Assembly: GCA_030762175.1 (NCBI GenBank)
Contig: CM060833.1
Location: forward strand, 3,201,501 to 3,265,500
DNA: 64,000 nucleotides
From: Metallyticus violacea
Taxonomy: Eukaryota > Arthropoda > Insecta > Mantodea > Metallyticidae
Reading direction: 5' to 3'
Part shown: positions 48,201 through 60,200 of the stretch, piece after piece
Numbering within the stretch: position 1 is the first letter of the stretch
Layout of the letters: each line of letters begins with the position of its first letter
Made by a program: the position numbers and the translations under genes
The notes under the pieces: generated by a model
What the model was told of the DNA's origin: nothing
Databases searched by the model: none
The model's input: the letters and a program-made list of their open reading frames with translations, nothing else

Positions 48201-51200
48201 TGATCAATCAACAATTTTTGCACACAAGGCATGCACATTCTTAACATAAATGTCATCACATGATGTTGATTGTCATTCAAATTTTGCTTTGTCTTCTAAA
48301 GATATTCTGCCTTCTTTGAATTACTTATACCATTTACAGCACTGAGAATGACCATACACTCTTTCTCATAAGCTTTCTTGCAACTTTTGTACAAGTATAC
48401 CAGAAAACCAAAAAATTTAAAAGGTGCTCTAGCATTTAATTTTTTCTCTATTGTTTCAAAATAAAGGCAAATTAATTCAGCATATAAACTGTGTTTATAA
48501 TAATGCATAGGTTTTATATTTGACAAAAGCATTGTCACAAAGAATAGCAAATGTGAAATATAAATCTAATATGTGTATGAGAATTATATTTATATATAAG
48601 AGTGCTTTGTAATGATCCTCAGAAAATGTTTGCATTATATGCTTTTACTGCAATTAAATTTAAATTAGATTTCGAAGCCACTAAAAACCAATGAAACTTT
48701 CAGATTGTTGAAATGTGTATATTTGCTTAGTACAATGTGATTTTTTAAATAGTAATATGTTTTTGTTTATTGAAACATATGAACACCATCTTCTTAAATA
48801 CACAATGTAACTCGAAATTTTCTGTTCTCTCCATTTTTAGTGAATGTAAGGATGATATCAAGGACTCAGTACATAAACATGGTTACGTTTAAAAATGTTT
48901 TTTCTGTTCTCTCCATTTTTAGTGAATGTAAGGATGATATCAAGGACTCAGTACATAAACATGGTTACATTTAAAAATGTTTATAAATACCCACACAGTA
49001 TAGCCATGTCTATCTGTGGTCATATATTTCATTTAATTAATAGTATACAATTAATTTTTGTGGTTTAATGATGATGATAATGATTCTAAAAATGTGGTTT
49101 CTCTTTTGTACTAATTATAGATTGCAAGAGTTCTAATTTTGTTCACCTAATACCACACAGTAATGCCACAACTTATTTCATTTCATTAATTAATAAGGCC
49201 TATTTTAGATTGTATATTAATTTTTAAAGGCATTCAACTTGGTGAGGAATTTACTCCATTTACAAGGCTTCTCCATGATGGACTTATTTTCCATATACAT
49301 CTGCACTGCAACAAATAGCTATAGCTACTAAGATTCTTGACCAATCCAAATATTATTGCACAAATGTTTCTATGGAAGATGGTGGGTTTTGATACAAAAC
49401 AGCTTTGTAACTGCTGCTGCAGTCTGTGGATCATTCCAAGAACTTTTCATATGACTCTCGTACTAATATTTTAGTCATTCTTTTACTGATCAAATTTATC
49501 CTGCATTTGGAAAATAATTCACAGTGAGCATGCTTACAGTTTCTTCCATCATGCACACCACATTTATGGCACTTGTGACAAGGACATAGCGTGTTCTTCT
49601 AAAGTAGGGGTCATGCAGATTTACGTTCCTTGTATTGGTGAACTAATTGCTAAATGGTCTATTTTCCAAATATGAATAATAGGCTAAGAATGTAGGAAGG
49701 TGAGGTATGAAAAACATTTTATTAATGTGAAGGTCAGAACAGCTCAGCAATTCTTGGCATAATAAACACATCCCAGGATGCAAGATATGCTACAGATAAA
49801 AGTTGTATGCAGTTTTTACCAGGAAGGTGTTTAAGTATTAACTTTGAATCATTGATTAACTCTACCAATGTCTTGACTATTGAGCTACTATGCCCTATAC
49901 TTCATTACTGTAGACTTCTTTCATCTTATTTTACATATCCTTCATAAGCCAGTCCACTGACTTCACTATTAAAAAGATCGGTCCTGGTGGTCTAGTGGTA
50001 ACCATACTTTCCTTCTACACCCAAGATCGTTCAAACCCGGCTAGGATCGATGGATTTTTTTGCGTATAAAAATCCTGAGTATGGCTTCCTTCAGAAGGGA
50101 AATAAAGCCGTGGGTCCCATGTTGTACATTTACAGCAAGATAAAGAACCTCAAGCCTGAAAGAAGAGGCCTCTGAGCAAAATTTGTTGACTGTTTCATGC
50201 CCTGATTTGAATGGGATGCTGATGACCTGAGATGTTAAAGAGCATCCATAAATAAAACAAATCAAACTGTTGAAAAGGAAAATTATTTTACGGATTACCC
50301 TTTTACCAACTGCAATAGTAAGCCAAAGATGTGTGATGTTGACATTGAGCTTAAAATTTTCCTATTTCACTTCAATAAAAATACTGTGGAAAAAAATCAG
50401 TTTAATCTTCATGAATTAAGGATTCGGCAAGATTAAAAATTAGCATATTTTAACAAACCGCTGGCTGCAAAAACATAATCCAAAAAAACAAAAACTGATT
50501 TTACATTAGACAAGAACTACTACATATAAAATTTGTTTATTATTACTTTAGAGAATAGAAACTCAAATTATATACCTTTCACCTCCAGGAATATGAAGGA
50601 AATGGGGGTGACATAGGATCTACACAGTGCTGTTGCTATTACCTCTCTAATTGTGAGTGTGTGAGACATCATTTGGATATTGACTTGTGACTGGCTAGTA
50701 GGGAGGTTATCACTTGAACGAGATCTCACCATCTGGCGAGAGCTACTTAAAGCACTGCGACTCTTCAGTAGCATCTCTGTCTTGATGAACACCCTGGATA
50801 TGTATGCTGAGCTGAGTGCCCTAACATTGAATGCAGTTCTCAGCATCTTCGATGGGGAAACCTGTATTGAAAGAAACCTGTATCACTGCTTGATGCACAC
50901 AAATAACTATCAAAAAAATTTAAACAGAAAAACAATGTTTATTATTACCATGTAAAGCTTCTAGAGTAGAAAACAATATTAAATTTTTAATAGTTTACCT
51001 GGTCAGTAGATTACGCACTCTTTTTTCTCTACTTACCAATATTTATTGGCACAACATGTTTAATGAACCCTTGTCCACATCCTTGAATACAGAGTGTTGC
51101 CCCAGTTAAATTCATATGATTTTGAATCTTCCTCCCATTTCATCTTGTGGGACATGCTTACATGTACAGAGTGGCACATGAAATGTCATACATTGAAATT

Positions 51201-54200
51201 GTGCAATAAATATGTCATTTGCAGATTGGCAAAGTTGTGACGATTAGCTGCAGTTCATGCATGGTTCAACAGAAGACAACAATATCACACATGCATTACT
51301 CCACCGCTTCAGTTTAGTAAAATGGTGGACAAAGGCCAGTTGATGCTAGAACAGGAAGTGAAGACTGTTGTTTTACATGGAAACGATGAGTGCAGCAGAG
51401 ACACAACAATGCTTTCGTGTTCATTTTCATACGAGGTGGGCCCCCTGCAAACAGACAATGTATAGACTAACCACACAATTTGAAACTGACGGCAGTATTT
51501 TAGAGCAAAAGACCCCTTGTATGTACTCCAGAGAATATCAAGGCTGTGAGAGTGGCTTTGACATTAAGTCATAGGAAATCCAAGAGACGAGCTTCAGCCG
51601 AAATGGGCAACTTACGTCGTTCTCTTTAAAGAATACTTCATGCTGACATGAACTTATTCTCATACAAAATGATGGAAAATGACAAGGTACGGCGATTACA
51701 GTTTGCGACTTCGGCTCCTGCAAATGATGATGCTATGATTCATAACTTATGGTTTTCTGATAATGTCTATGTTCATTTGAAAGGTAGTGTCAATAGGAGA
51801 ATATCAGAGATTTTGGGCATGAGAACCTCCTGGTGTTGTATGCGAGATTGAAAATTACAGAGAAAAAGTTAGTGTATGGGGTGCCATTTCCAGCTATGGA
51901 ACCATTAGGCCAATCTTTTTGAATGTCACAGTTAACAGTGTGCGCTACATGGGCATGTTGCAGAATAATTTTCTTCTGCAACTTTATGCAACAGGGTTGA
52001 CAATGGAGACACAATGGTTCATGCAAGATGGAGCTCATCTTCATAGAGCAAACGTTATTCTGCATTTCCTGCACCAACATTTCGGACTCCATTTGAAGTC
52101 CCATCAATATCCAAAACGTTTCCAGGGCGGTTCAATATGGATGAAGCATGGGTTTATTTAGATAATACAAGCAAACCCCATGCTATTTATTACTATCAAG
52201 TTGGTCAAAAGAGGTGCTCCAATTTCATTTAGAAAACAAGGAAAAATTTTCCAAGGGATTCATGATGGTTGCAGGTTACTGTGCTGGAGGGAAACTTAAC
52301 CTTCACAAAGTTGCGGAAAATGTAAAATTAATGTAGCCTACTACCAAAGCAATGTCATGGACTCAATTTTTTATTTGTTGATTTAAGAATGCTCTTTAAC
52401 ATCTCAGGTCATCAGCATCCCATTCAATTCAGGCATGAAACGGTAGATAAATTTTGCTCAGAGGCCTCTTCTTTAAGGCTTGAGGTTCTTTTTTGTGCCA
52501 TAAATCTACAACATGAGATCTATGGATTTACTTCCCTTCTGAAGGAAGCCAAACTTTTATGCCAGAATAAAATCCATTGACCTGGTAAGGACTGACCCAC
52601 AATCTTGGGTTTACAAGGCAAGTATGATTACCACTAGACCACCAGGACTCATCCAATTTTTTATGAAGATATTCCCCAGTTGTATGATGAGGATGCCCCA
52701 AATGTTTCGATCAGCTGGGATAAAGCATCCAGTCACACTTCTCAATCATTTCAGGACTACTATCACCAGATAGCTGTGAAGTCACCAGATGCTTCATTAA
52801 TGAACTTTTGCAGATTTGTCTGCTGAAACAACCCCTTGCTTCTGTACATCCAACCACAATTGAGGACCTATGGAAAGTCTACCAGGAGTGAACTAACATT
52901 GCCCTTCCTGTTCCACAGCGCAGTCTTCTACAATGAAAGTTGCTTTGTAGAGCCACAGTTCAAGCCCATGGATATCAAACTGAACACAAATGGCGGTGGA
53001 GAAAGCAAATCTCACTATAAAAAAATGTAGGTAAACACATTCGACTAACTGGGGCAACCCTTCATACTAGCTGATTGAGGGCATTTTGAGTTATACTGTA
53101 AGCATCCAAGCATACACATGATTTCCAGTGGGAGACTACAACATTTTCCATTTAATCCAACCTCTGTTGTTATTTTGAAATTCACATTTCTTGATGTAAT
53201 TTTTTTGCAATCAGCTAAGTTTCAATGGTTAGAATGCCAATTTTTAACAATCTTTATTTGTTTTTCTAGTATTTGATAGCTGCTTAACTGGATGATAATG
53301 ACAGTATCCCTAATGAGAAGAAACCAGGAATCTATAAAATCAATTGCTTGAAATATATTGGCAAAAAAAAAAAAAAAGAAGCATTTGAATTAAGTTAAAG
53401 GAACACTGGAGAAACATCAGGTATAATCAGATAGAAAAATCAGTCATTATACATCACTTTTGGAGAGATAAACATAATATGGAAATGGAAATAAAATTCT
53501 GAAATTCGTAGATAGAGCTTTGGGGCAGGAAATATGGGGAAAAAAATTTTATAAAAAAATAAAGATAAGTTTATGGAGCTTCGAGATTCCAAAAGAAGAC
53601 AAATTAGTTCCAAAGTTCATAAAATGTCTACAAGAGCTATACCAAGTGTATCCAACCATCAACAAATCCAGCAGTCGACTCTTAGCCGATGCTGTGAAAT
53701 ATGTTTTGTATAATTGAATGGTAAGTGGAATATAAGAGTATTAAAATTGACTCAAGAGCTAATTAAGAATACTTAAATTGCTTCTATATTAGTTTCAAAC
53801 TAAGTTGTCTTGAAGTTAAGGATATTGCTTGTTATTTGTCACCTCCATTTTGCTGTAGGCAGAATTGAACATTCTCAAGTTACACACCACTCATAGGTGG
53901 GAACTGGAAGTGACAACAACAAAACTAGTAGCAAGTGTACATTTTGTATTCTGCCTAACAAAATACTGTCAAGTTAAATTTTAGAATAAGAAATTATTCC
54001 TGTAAAAATTATAATATTGCACAACTTTCGTATATACCGTAGCACTTACATTCTAAAACATAAATAAACATATGCCATTCAAATATCAGTGACAGCCACC
54101 AGACTCCTCCTTATTAATAAATAATAATAAGCCTTAAAGAAATACATTACCGGCATTTGTTTACAAAACTTGAAGAGTGCTGTATCAATTCCATTGGTTA

Positions 54201-57200
54201 CTATTTCGTTCATCCATTCAGAACTTTGTGGTGCAGAATGCTTGTAGAATAGGAGTAATACTGCCAGAGCAGTTCGATACAGAACTTTTATGCCTTCATG
54301 AAAAAAGCAATCCATTACCCGAACCTGCATATAAAGTACAAAAAACTTGCATTAAAACTAAAGCAACATTATAAAAAGCAAATAAATAGAATTTTTTTCA
54401 ATTTTAAAACATTCAGAAATCAACACAGTGAAAACGAGTACATAATCTCCAGTAGATAAAACATTTTAAAATGCTAAAAAGATTTTAAAATACTTTATTT
54501 TCGAAGGTCTCACAAAACATGTTCTGAATTTTTTAATTTTGAGAGTGAAACAAGAGTGTTTTATCATTGTATTAATATTTTAAATGTAAATTATAATTAA
54601 TCAGTCATCTAACACACTCTTATACTCCACTTACTTTTAAATACGGTGGGACCAGTTTCGAAGAGACATCCTCTCCATCTTCAACCAACTTGATGACTGT
54701 TTTTAAAAATGTCTTATTTTTTGAAAGTTTTTAACTGAATATTTTAACTCAAGAGTGCTTCCTGTTCATTGGAAGTGAAGCCACGGAAATATTTGTAGCA
54801 TTTTAAAATATTTTTACCTGCTGGAAATAGAATTTTTCTATTGTCTTCTTTGAAGACAATTTAACAACAAATGCACTTAAGTCATATAACTGCAGTTTGG
54901 CAAAATAGGTTTTAGTATTAAAAGGTGAGTGAGAGATACAGAATTTACTGTTGAACATTTTGAATTAATAAATATAACTATATCCTACAATTATATAAGC
55001 AAGTTGAATACATAATTGTAGGATATATTATCACTCCATTGTCGACAGCTTCATAAGTACAATTTATTTAAATATAACTATATTTCTTTAAGGTTTCTAT
55101 AATACATGAGAATGAAGAATCTATGAATGAATATGCAAAACTCAGATGAGAAATATGCACTTGATTTAAATGTTCATTTTTTTTATTTATTTTTAACATA
55201 ACATTTAACCATTTTCAATTTACTACCAAAGGGACCTTTGTCTTCAGTTCATTAGCGATTATATCCACTGGAATTTCCTGAAGACTCAGGTTCTGCTATA
55301 CAAACAAACATCACTATATTCTTAATTAGCTAGTGAGTCAATTTAATACTCTTATGCTCTTCTTATGCTTAATTTCAGAGACCCTGCAGTCTCTGAAACT
55401 AAGCAATGAGGAGATTAGGAATACATCCAATTAACAAAGTATGTATCAGTCAGAATTTCTTCAGATTCAATAGTGAATTTCATAAACAAGTAGCAGATTT
55501 TGGTATGGGAAATTCATTATCACCTTTTCTGGCTGATTTATACATGAATACTGTATATCAGATAGAATACTGTAGAAATGTACATCACCAAATCATTTCC
55601 ATACATTTTTAAAGTCTGGCACAGAAACTTGGATGATATCTCTGCGGTCGTTAATAAGAAATACTTGGATGATGCTTTGAAATTGCTAAACCTACATGAA
55701 AGGGAAATTAAATTCACTTCTGAAACAAACAAGACTACATGATTCCTTTCCTTGACTTAGATTATAAGAACAGGCAATAATTTGAAATATACAGAAATGA
55801 TACGCAGACTGAAAATTACATAAAGGCAAGTAAGTGGCTTCAATCCCATAACACACAAACATGCAGTTAAAGCTTAGCACATAGACTCATTTAACATATC
55901 CATGAATGAGTGTGAATATGGCAAAGAGCACTCTCACACAATACAAACTGCTAAAACCAATGGGTATGGCCAAGAAATTGTAGACAAGAAAATCATGAAA
56001 TTCAAAACAACATTGCCAGAAAAACAGCCATTCACAAGAAATTTACTTATCCTTGGGCCACCACAAATTTAGGATTACTTTGTCTCCAATGAACAAATTC
56101 AGCCCAAATAATCTGCTCAACTCCAGGGATTATGATAGAATATATGATGAGAAAAAGCCAGGAATATATCAAATCCACTGTTTGCAATGCAACAAAGTAT
56201 ATATTGGCAAAACAAAAAGAAGCATTGGAATTAGGCTAAAGGAACACTGAAGCAGCATCAGGTACAATCAGATAGTTTATGTTTACGGAATTTGGGAATC
56301 CACACAGTGAAACTTTTGTTAATCTTATTTTGATTTAAAATTAAGTAAGTAAGTAAGTAAGTCAATAGGAACCATTGCATGGAATAATATCGAGAGAAAC
56401 GTACTGGAAAGCATCAGTTGCAGAATAAAACATAAAACTACACGCCAAAAAAATAAATTTAAAAATTTACGCGGAAAACAAATAGGTAAAAATAAAAATA
56501 TCAACGAGAAACCTAACCTTGAAATAGTTAATCTCTCCAAAGAAAAACTGAATAAGGATGAAACAAAACTATTAAATAACGGTATCAATACATGTGTCAA
56601 TTTCTCATCAAACATTGACGAATATATTACAGATATCGAATTAACTATTGAGAAATTAAACACCATAGATAAAAATTATATTAGGAAAATGTCTTCAGGA
56701 ATATTACAAGAAATTAAAAATCATAGCCAAATCCCCAAATCATACCAAAAAACCATAAAATCATTAAATAAAAAAGAAGTAATATATACAAAAGCAGATA
56801 AGGGAAACCAAATTGTAATCCTAGACAAAGAAGATTACAAACATAGAATGCTAGAGTTACTAAACAATAAAGAGTTCATTGAAGTGGAAAAAAATCCCCT
56901 ACACAAATGCAAGAAATCAATAGAAGACATATTAAAAGGAAATAGCTTACTCACAAATTCAGATGTTTACAAAATCAAAATACCTAATCCATCAATAGCT
57001 AAAATAATAGGATTACCAAAAATACACAAGCCAGGAAAAGACATGAGACCAATAATTAACAATATCAATACCCCATGTTACCTCCTAGCCAAATGGTTAA
57101 CTACACGATTTAATACATTTCCCAAATTCCCAAGTCTAAGTATAAAAAACTCATTCGATCTTATAAACAAAATCAAAGATAATAAACTAAACTCAAATGA

Positions 57201-60200
57201 TATCATGGTTTCCTTTGATGTAAAAGCATTGTTTCCAAGCATTCCAAAAGAGAAAACCCTGAATTTGTTAAAAAAATGGCTATTATCTATCAACATTGCA
57301 GAAACACACACAAAAGAATATGTAAAACTCACAGAACTATGTTTAAACCAAACCTACTTCACTTTTGAAGGAAAGTTTTATAAACAAAAATCAGGTTTAA
57401 TGATGGGTAGTCCACTATCTCCTTTTTTGGCTGATCTGTTCATGAGCTATTTTGAAACACATATAATGAAAGCCTTCCCATACATATTCAAAACATGGTA
57501 CAGATATGTTGATGATGTGTTTGCCATTGTAGAAGATAGATTCATAGAAGATTCATTGAAACTGTTGAACTTGCAAGAAAAAACCATAAAATTCACTATG
57601 GAAACCGAGGTTAATAATACTTTACCTTTTCTGGACCTAAGGATAATAAAAAGGAATAAAAATATAGAATTTGGTATATACAGAAAGGACACACATACCG
57701 ACAATTACATAAAAGCAAAAGGTTTCAACCCCAGACCCCACAAGGAAGCAGCATTCAATAGTATGACATATAGGCTAGTTAATACACCACTCAGTAAAGA
57801 AGAATACAGGAAAGAATATGCACATGTAATACACACAGCAGAAATAAATGGATTTAACAAACAAATGGTAGATAAAAAAATAAAAAGATTTAAAAATAAA
57901 AAGGAAATTAAACTAATCACCACACTCAGTTCTTCACTTAAAGAAAATACCTATCAAAAATTCACATATCACCCTTATGTTAACCATAAATTCCAAAAAA
58001 TTTTCAAAAAGTACAACATTACTCTAGCACCAATAAACAGATATAGTGTTGGTAAACTATTAAATCTAAATAAAATTAAACAAAAAAAGAAGAAAGAAGA
58101 ACATTCAGGTATATATAGAATTAATTGCAAGGATTGTGAGAAAATATACATAGGAAAAACAAAGAGAAATCTGGGGATAAGATTAAAGGAACACTGGAGA
58201 AATATTAGACACAAACAAGTAGAAAAATCAGCAGTGGCTGCACATTTTTGGAATGAGAATCATGAAATAGAGAAGGACATAACATTACTAAAAACAATTC
58301 AACATCCGAAAGAACTTAATATATGGGAAAAAATTTACATAAAAAAATATGAATACAAACTTATGAATTTTGATATACCGGAAGCAGACAACATATTGTT
58401 TAAGTTCATTAACAGACCACCAGAGCAAGCATAGTAACATACATACTTTGCTGAAATTGGCTCCTCAGTCGTCGTTTTGGTTGACAATGTGAGGAATGTA
58501 CCTCACGAAACATGTACCAAAATTACTTTTATAAGTGTGTTTGTGAAACTTAAAGAGAGTTTTAATGTGACGACATGATTTTTAGTGTTTTACTTTAAAT
58601 CAAAATAAGAAGACAATCAGATAGATTAAATCTGCAGTTGCACATCACTTTTGGAGAGAGAAATGTGATATAGAAATGGAAGTTAAATTATTGAAATTCA
58701 TAGATAGACCTTTAGAGTTGGAAATATGGGAAAAAAATTTAAAAAAAAATATTAAGATAAGGTTATGAACTTCCAGAATCCAACATAAGATAAATTAATC
58801 TGAAAATACATAAAATTTCCACAAGAGCTACACCAATTCCATCCAACCAACAACAAATCCGGCAGTTGACTCACAGCTGATGATGTGGGCAAAAGCCTGT
58901 GAGTCATGTTCTGTATAATTCAATGGTAAGTGTAGCATAAGAGTATTAAATTGACTCACTAGCTAATTAAGATATATTAATTGCATCACTGTATTAATGT
59001 AATGAAATTACATTTAAATTTAAACATCACCATTTTTCATCATACTCTCTCACTTCTCTCACTTTTTTACCATTTTAGTACATTTCTCCTTTACTTTTCC
59101 TAAATATTCCCCTATTATTTTATTCCTCTTTATTTCCACAGAATTCAACATTCTATATGCTATACTTTGTCCTATTTTGTTTCCCTCTGTCTCTTTACCT
59201 TTACACACTCTGTTAAACAATTAAATATTCATGTAACAAATTATTTATGAGGAATACTCAAATTTCACTAGTTTTGTTCCACATACTTGGACATGTTTCA
59301 AAGGTAAATTTCCTTCATCGTCAGCACAGTTCCACTCGATGCTGACGATGAAGGAAATTTACCTTTGAAACATGTCCAAGTATGTGGAACAAAAATAGTG
59401 AAATTTGAGTATTCCTCATAAATAATTTGTTATATGATACTATATTTCACTGTGAAAATCCCAAACTATTCAATCAAAATATTCCTTCAATCTCTCAACT
59501 TATAACACACCCTTTGCCATTTTCCTCTCTGAAATCCTATAAAAACAATTTGCATTCAGATCAATCCTTCCCTCCTAAATTTATCACAACAATTCACAAG
59601 TCTTTCTCATTCCATACTCCTTTTAATTACTCGGTACAATTTTAAAGAACTCTTACCTCTAAAACAAAAACAGCCCAAATCTCTTGCCTCTCTACATCCT
59701 CATTCCTGTCTCACATCCTTCCAAAACCCTTCTCTATTTTTATCTTCAATTTTCCACATTTCCCCCATCCCAAATTCTTGTAATATCCCCCCCAACTATT
59801 ACCTCTCATTCCTTCCCTTCAGTATTTCACACACTCCTTTAAAATACTATGCTGCCCTGATTTATGAAAACTTTATGTTATACTATATCTATTTTGGTCA
59901 TGCAAAACAATCTCAATATCCAAATCTGTGAGTCCCAGAAACAGAACACTTAATCAGAGCTATAACAACAATGAGTTGCTTGGTTACTTACCAAATGTGT
60001 GAATGGGAGACCCTCTAGAATCCACCAGAGCCAATCCATGTAAATGCGCTCTGCCCGAGTACTTGGACAATGTCTTGCAAGATGTACCGCTGCAGATTTC
60101 TGCAACAAAATTAAGCAGGATTTTCATTCACTCCCTTAAGCATAAATACTACTGTATTCCAATACCATGAAAACAGCTTCTATTTTAAAGATTGTTTTCA

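Larger units (their letters stand above)
51089..53068 (+). mobile_element. TcA transposon with both terminal repeats, carrying two nested insertions
   Basis: The left end TACAGAGTGTTGCCCCAGTT and the right end complement (ACTAACTGGGGCAACCCTTC near 53046-53065) define the element. Host transposase text surrounds the insertions: MDEAWVYLDNTSKPHAIYYY near 52140-52195, GFMMVAGYC, then DKASSHTS-like sequence near 52728-52745. A different mariner lies at about 51175-52125 and SINE B at 52375-52653. Confidence 0.78.
56276..58612 (+). mobile_element. Most intact PLE in the window, lineage A-like, nested, with 12-bp target duplication
   Basis: ACAATCAGATAG lies at 56264-56275 and 58613-58624. The insert holds an inverted scrap of its own 3' end near 56322-56336 (CTTATTTTGATTTAAA, complementary to 58590-58606), a run of AAGT repeats at 56340-56361, the long ORF, and a 3' terminus with a hammerhead-like motif. 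It is inserted in the GIY-YIG part of a lineage B PLE, in the same orientation, inside a TBC1D24 intron and opposite to that gene. Confidence 0.9.
55315..59010 (+). mobile_element. PLE lineage B, old copy split by a younger PLE
   Basis: The left end (55318-55372) is a truncated terminal repeat in reverse. The decayed body includes RT text (GMGNSLSPFLADLYMN near 55505-55550; ISAVVNKKYLDDALKLLN near 55635-55690), then FSPNNLLNSRDYDRIYDEKK and PGIYQIHCLQCNKVYIGKTK (56086-56215). It is interrupted at 56275 and resumes at 58613 with the HFW-type region. It ends with the terminus at 58860-58990: CTGATGA, then GAGTC in place of GAAAC, and GGTAAGTGTAG. Confidence 0.82.

Noticed and set aside
56325..56666. 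A hydrophobic 113-codon minus-strand membrane protein
   Set aside because: It is the complement of the open PLE N-terminal coding frame; A-rich coding DNA gives Phe/Leu/Ser-rich antisense frames.
58860..58990. An active hammerhead in the old lineage B terminus
   Set aside because: CTGATGA is intact, but GAAAC is replaced by GAGTC, removing invariant core bases, so activity is not expected.
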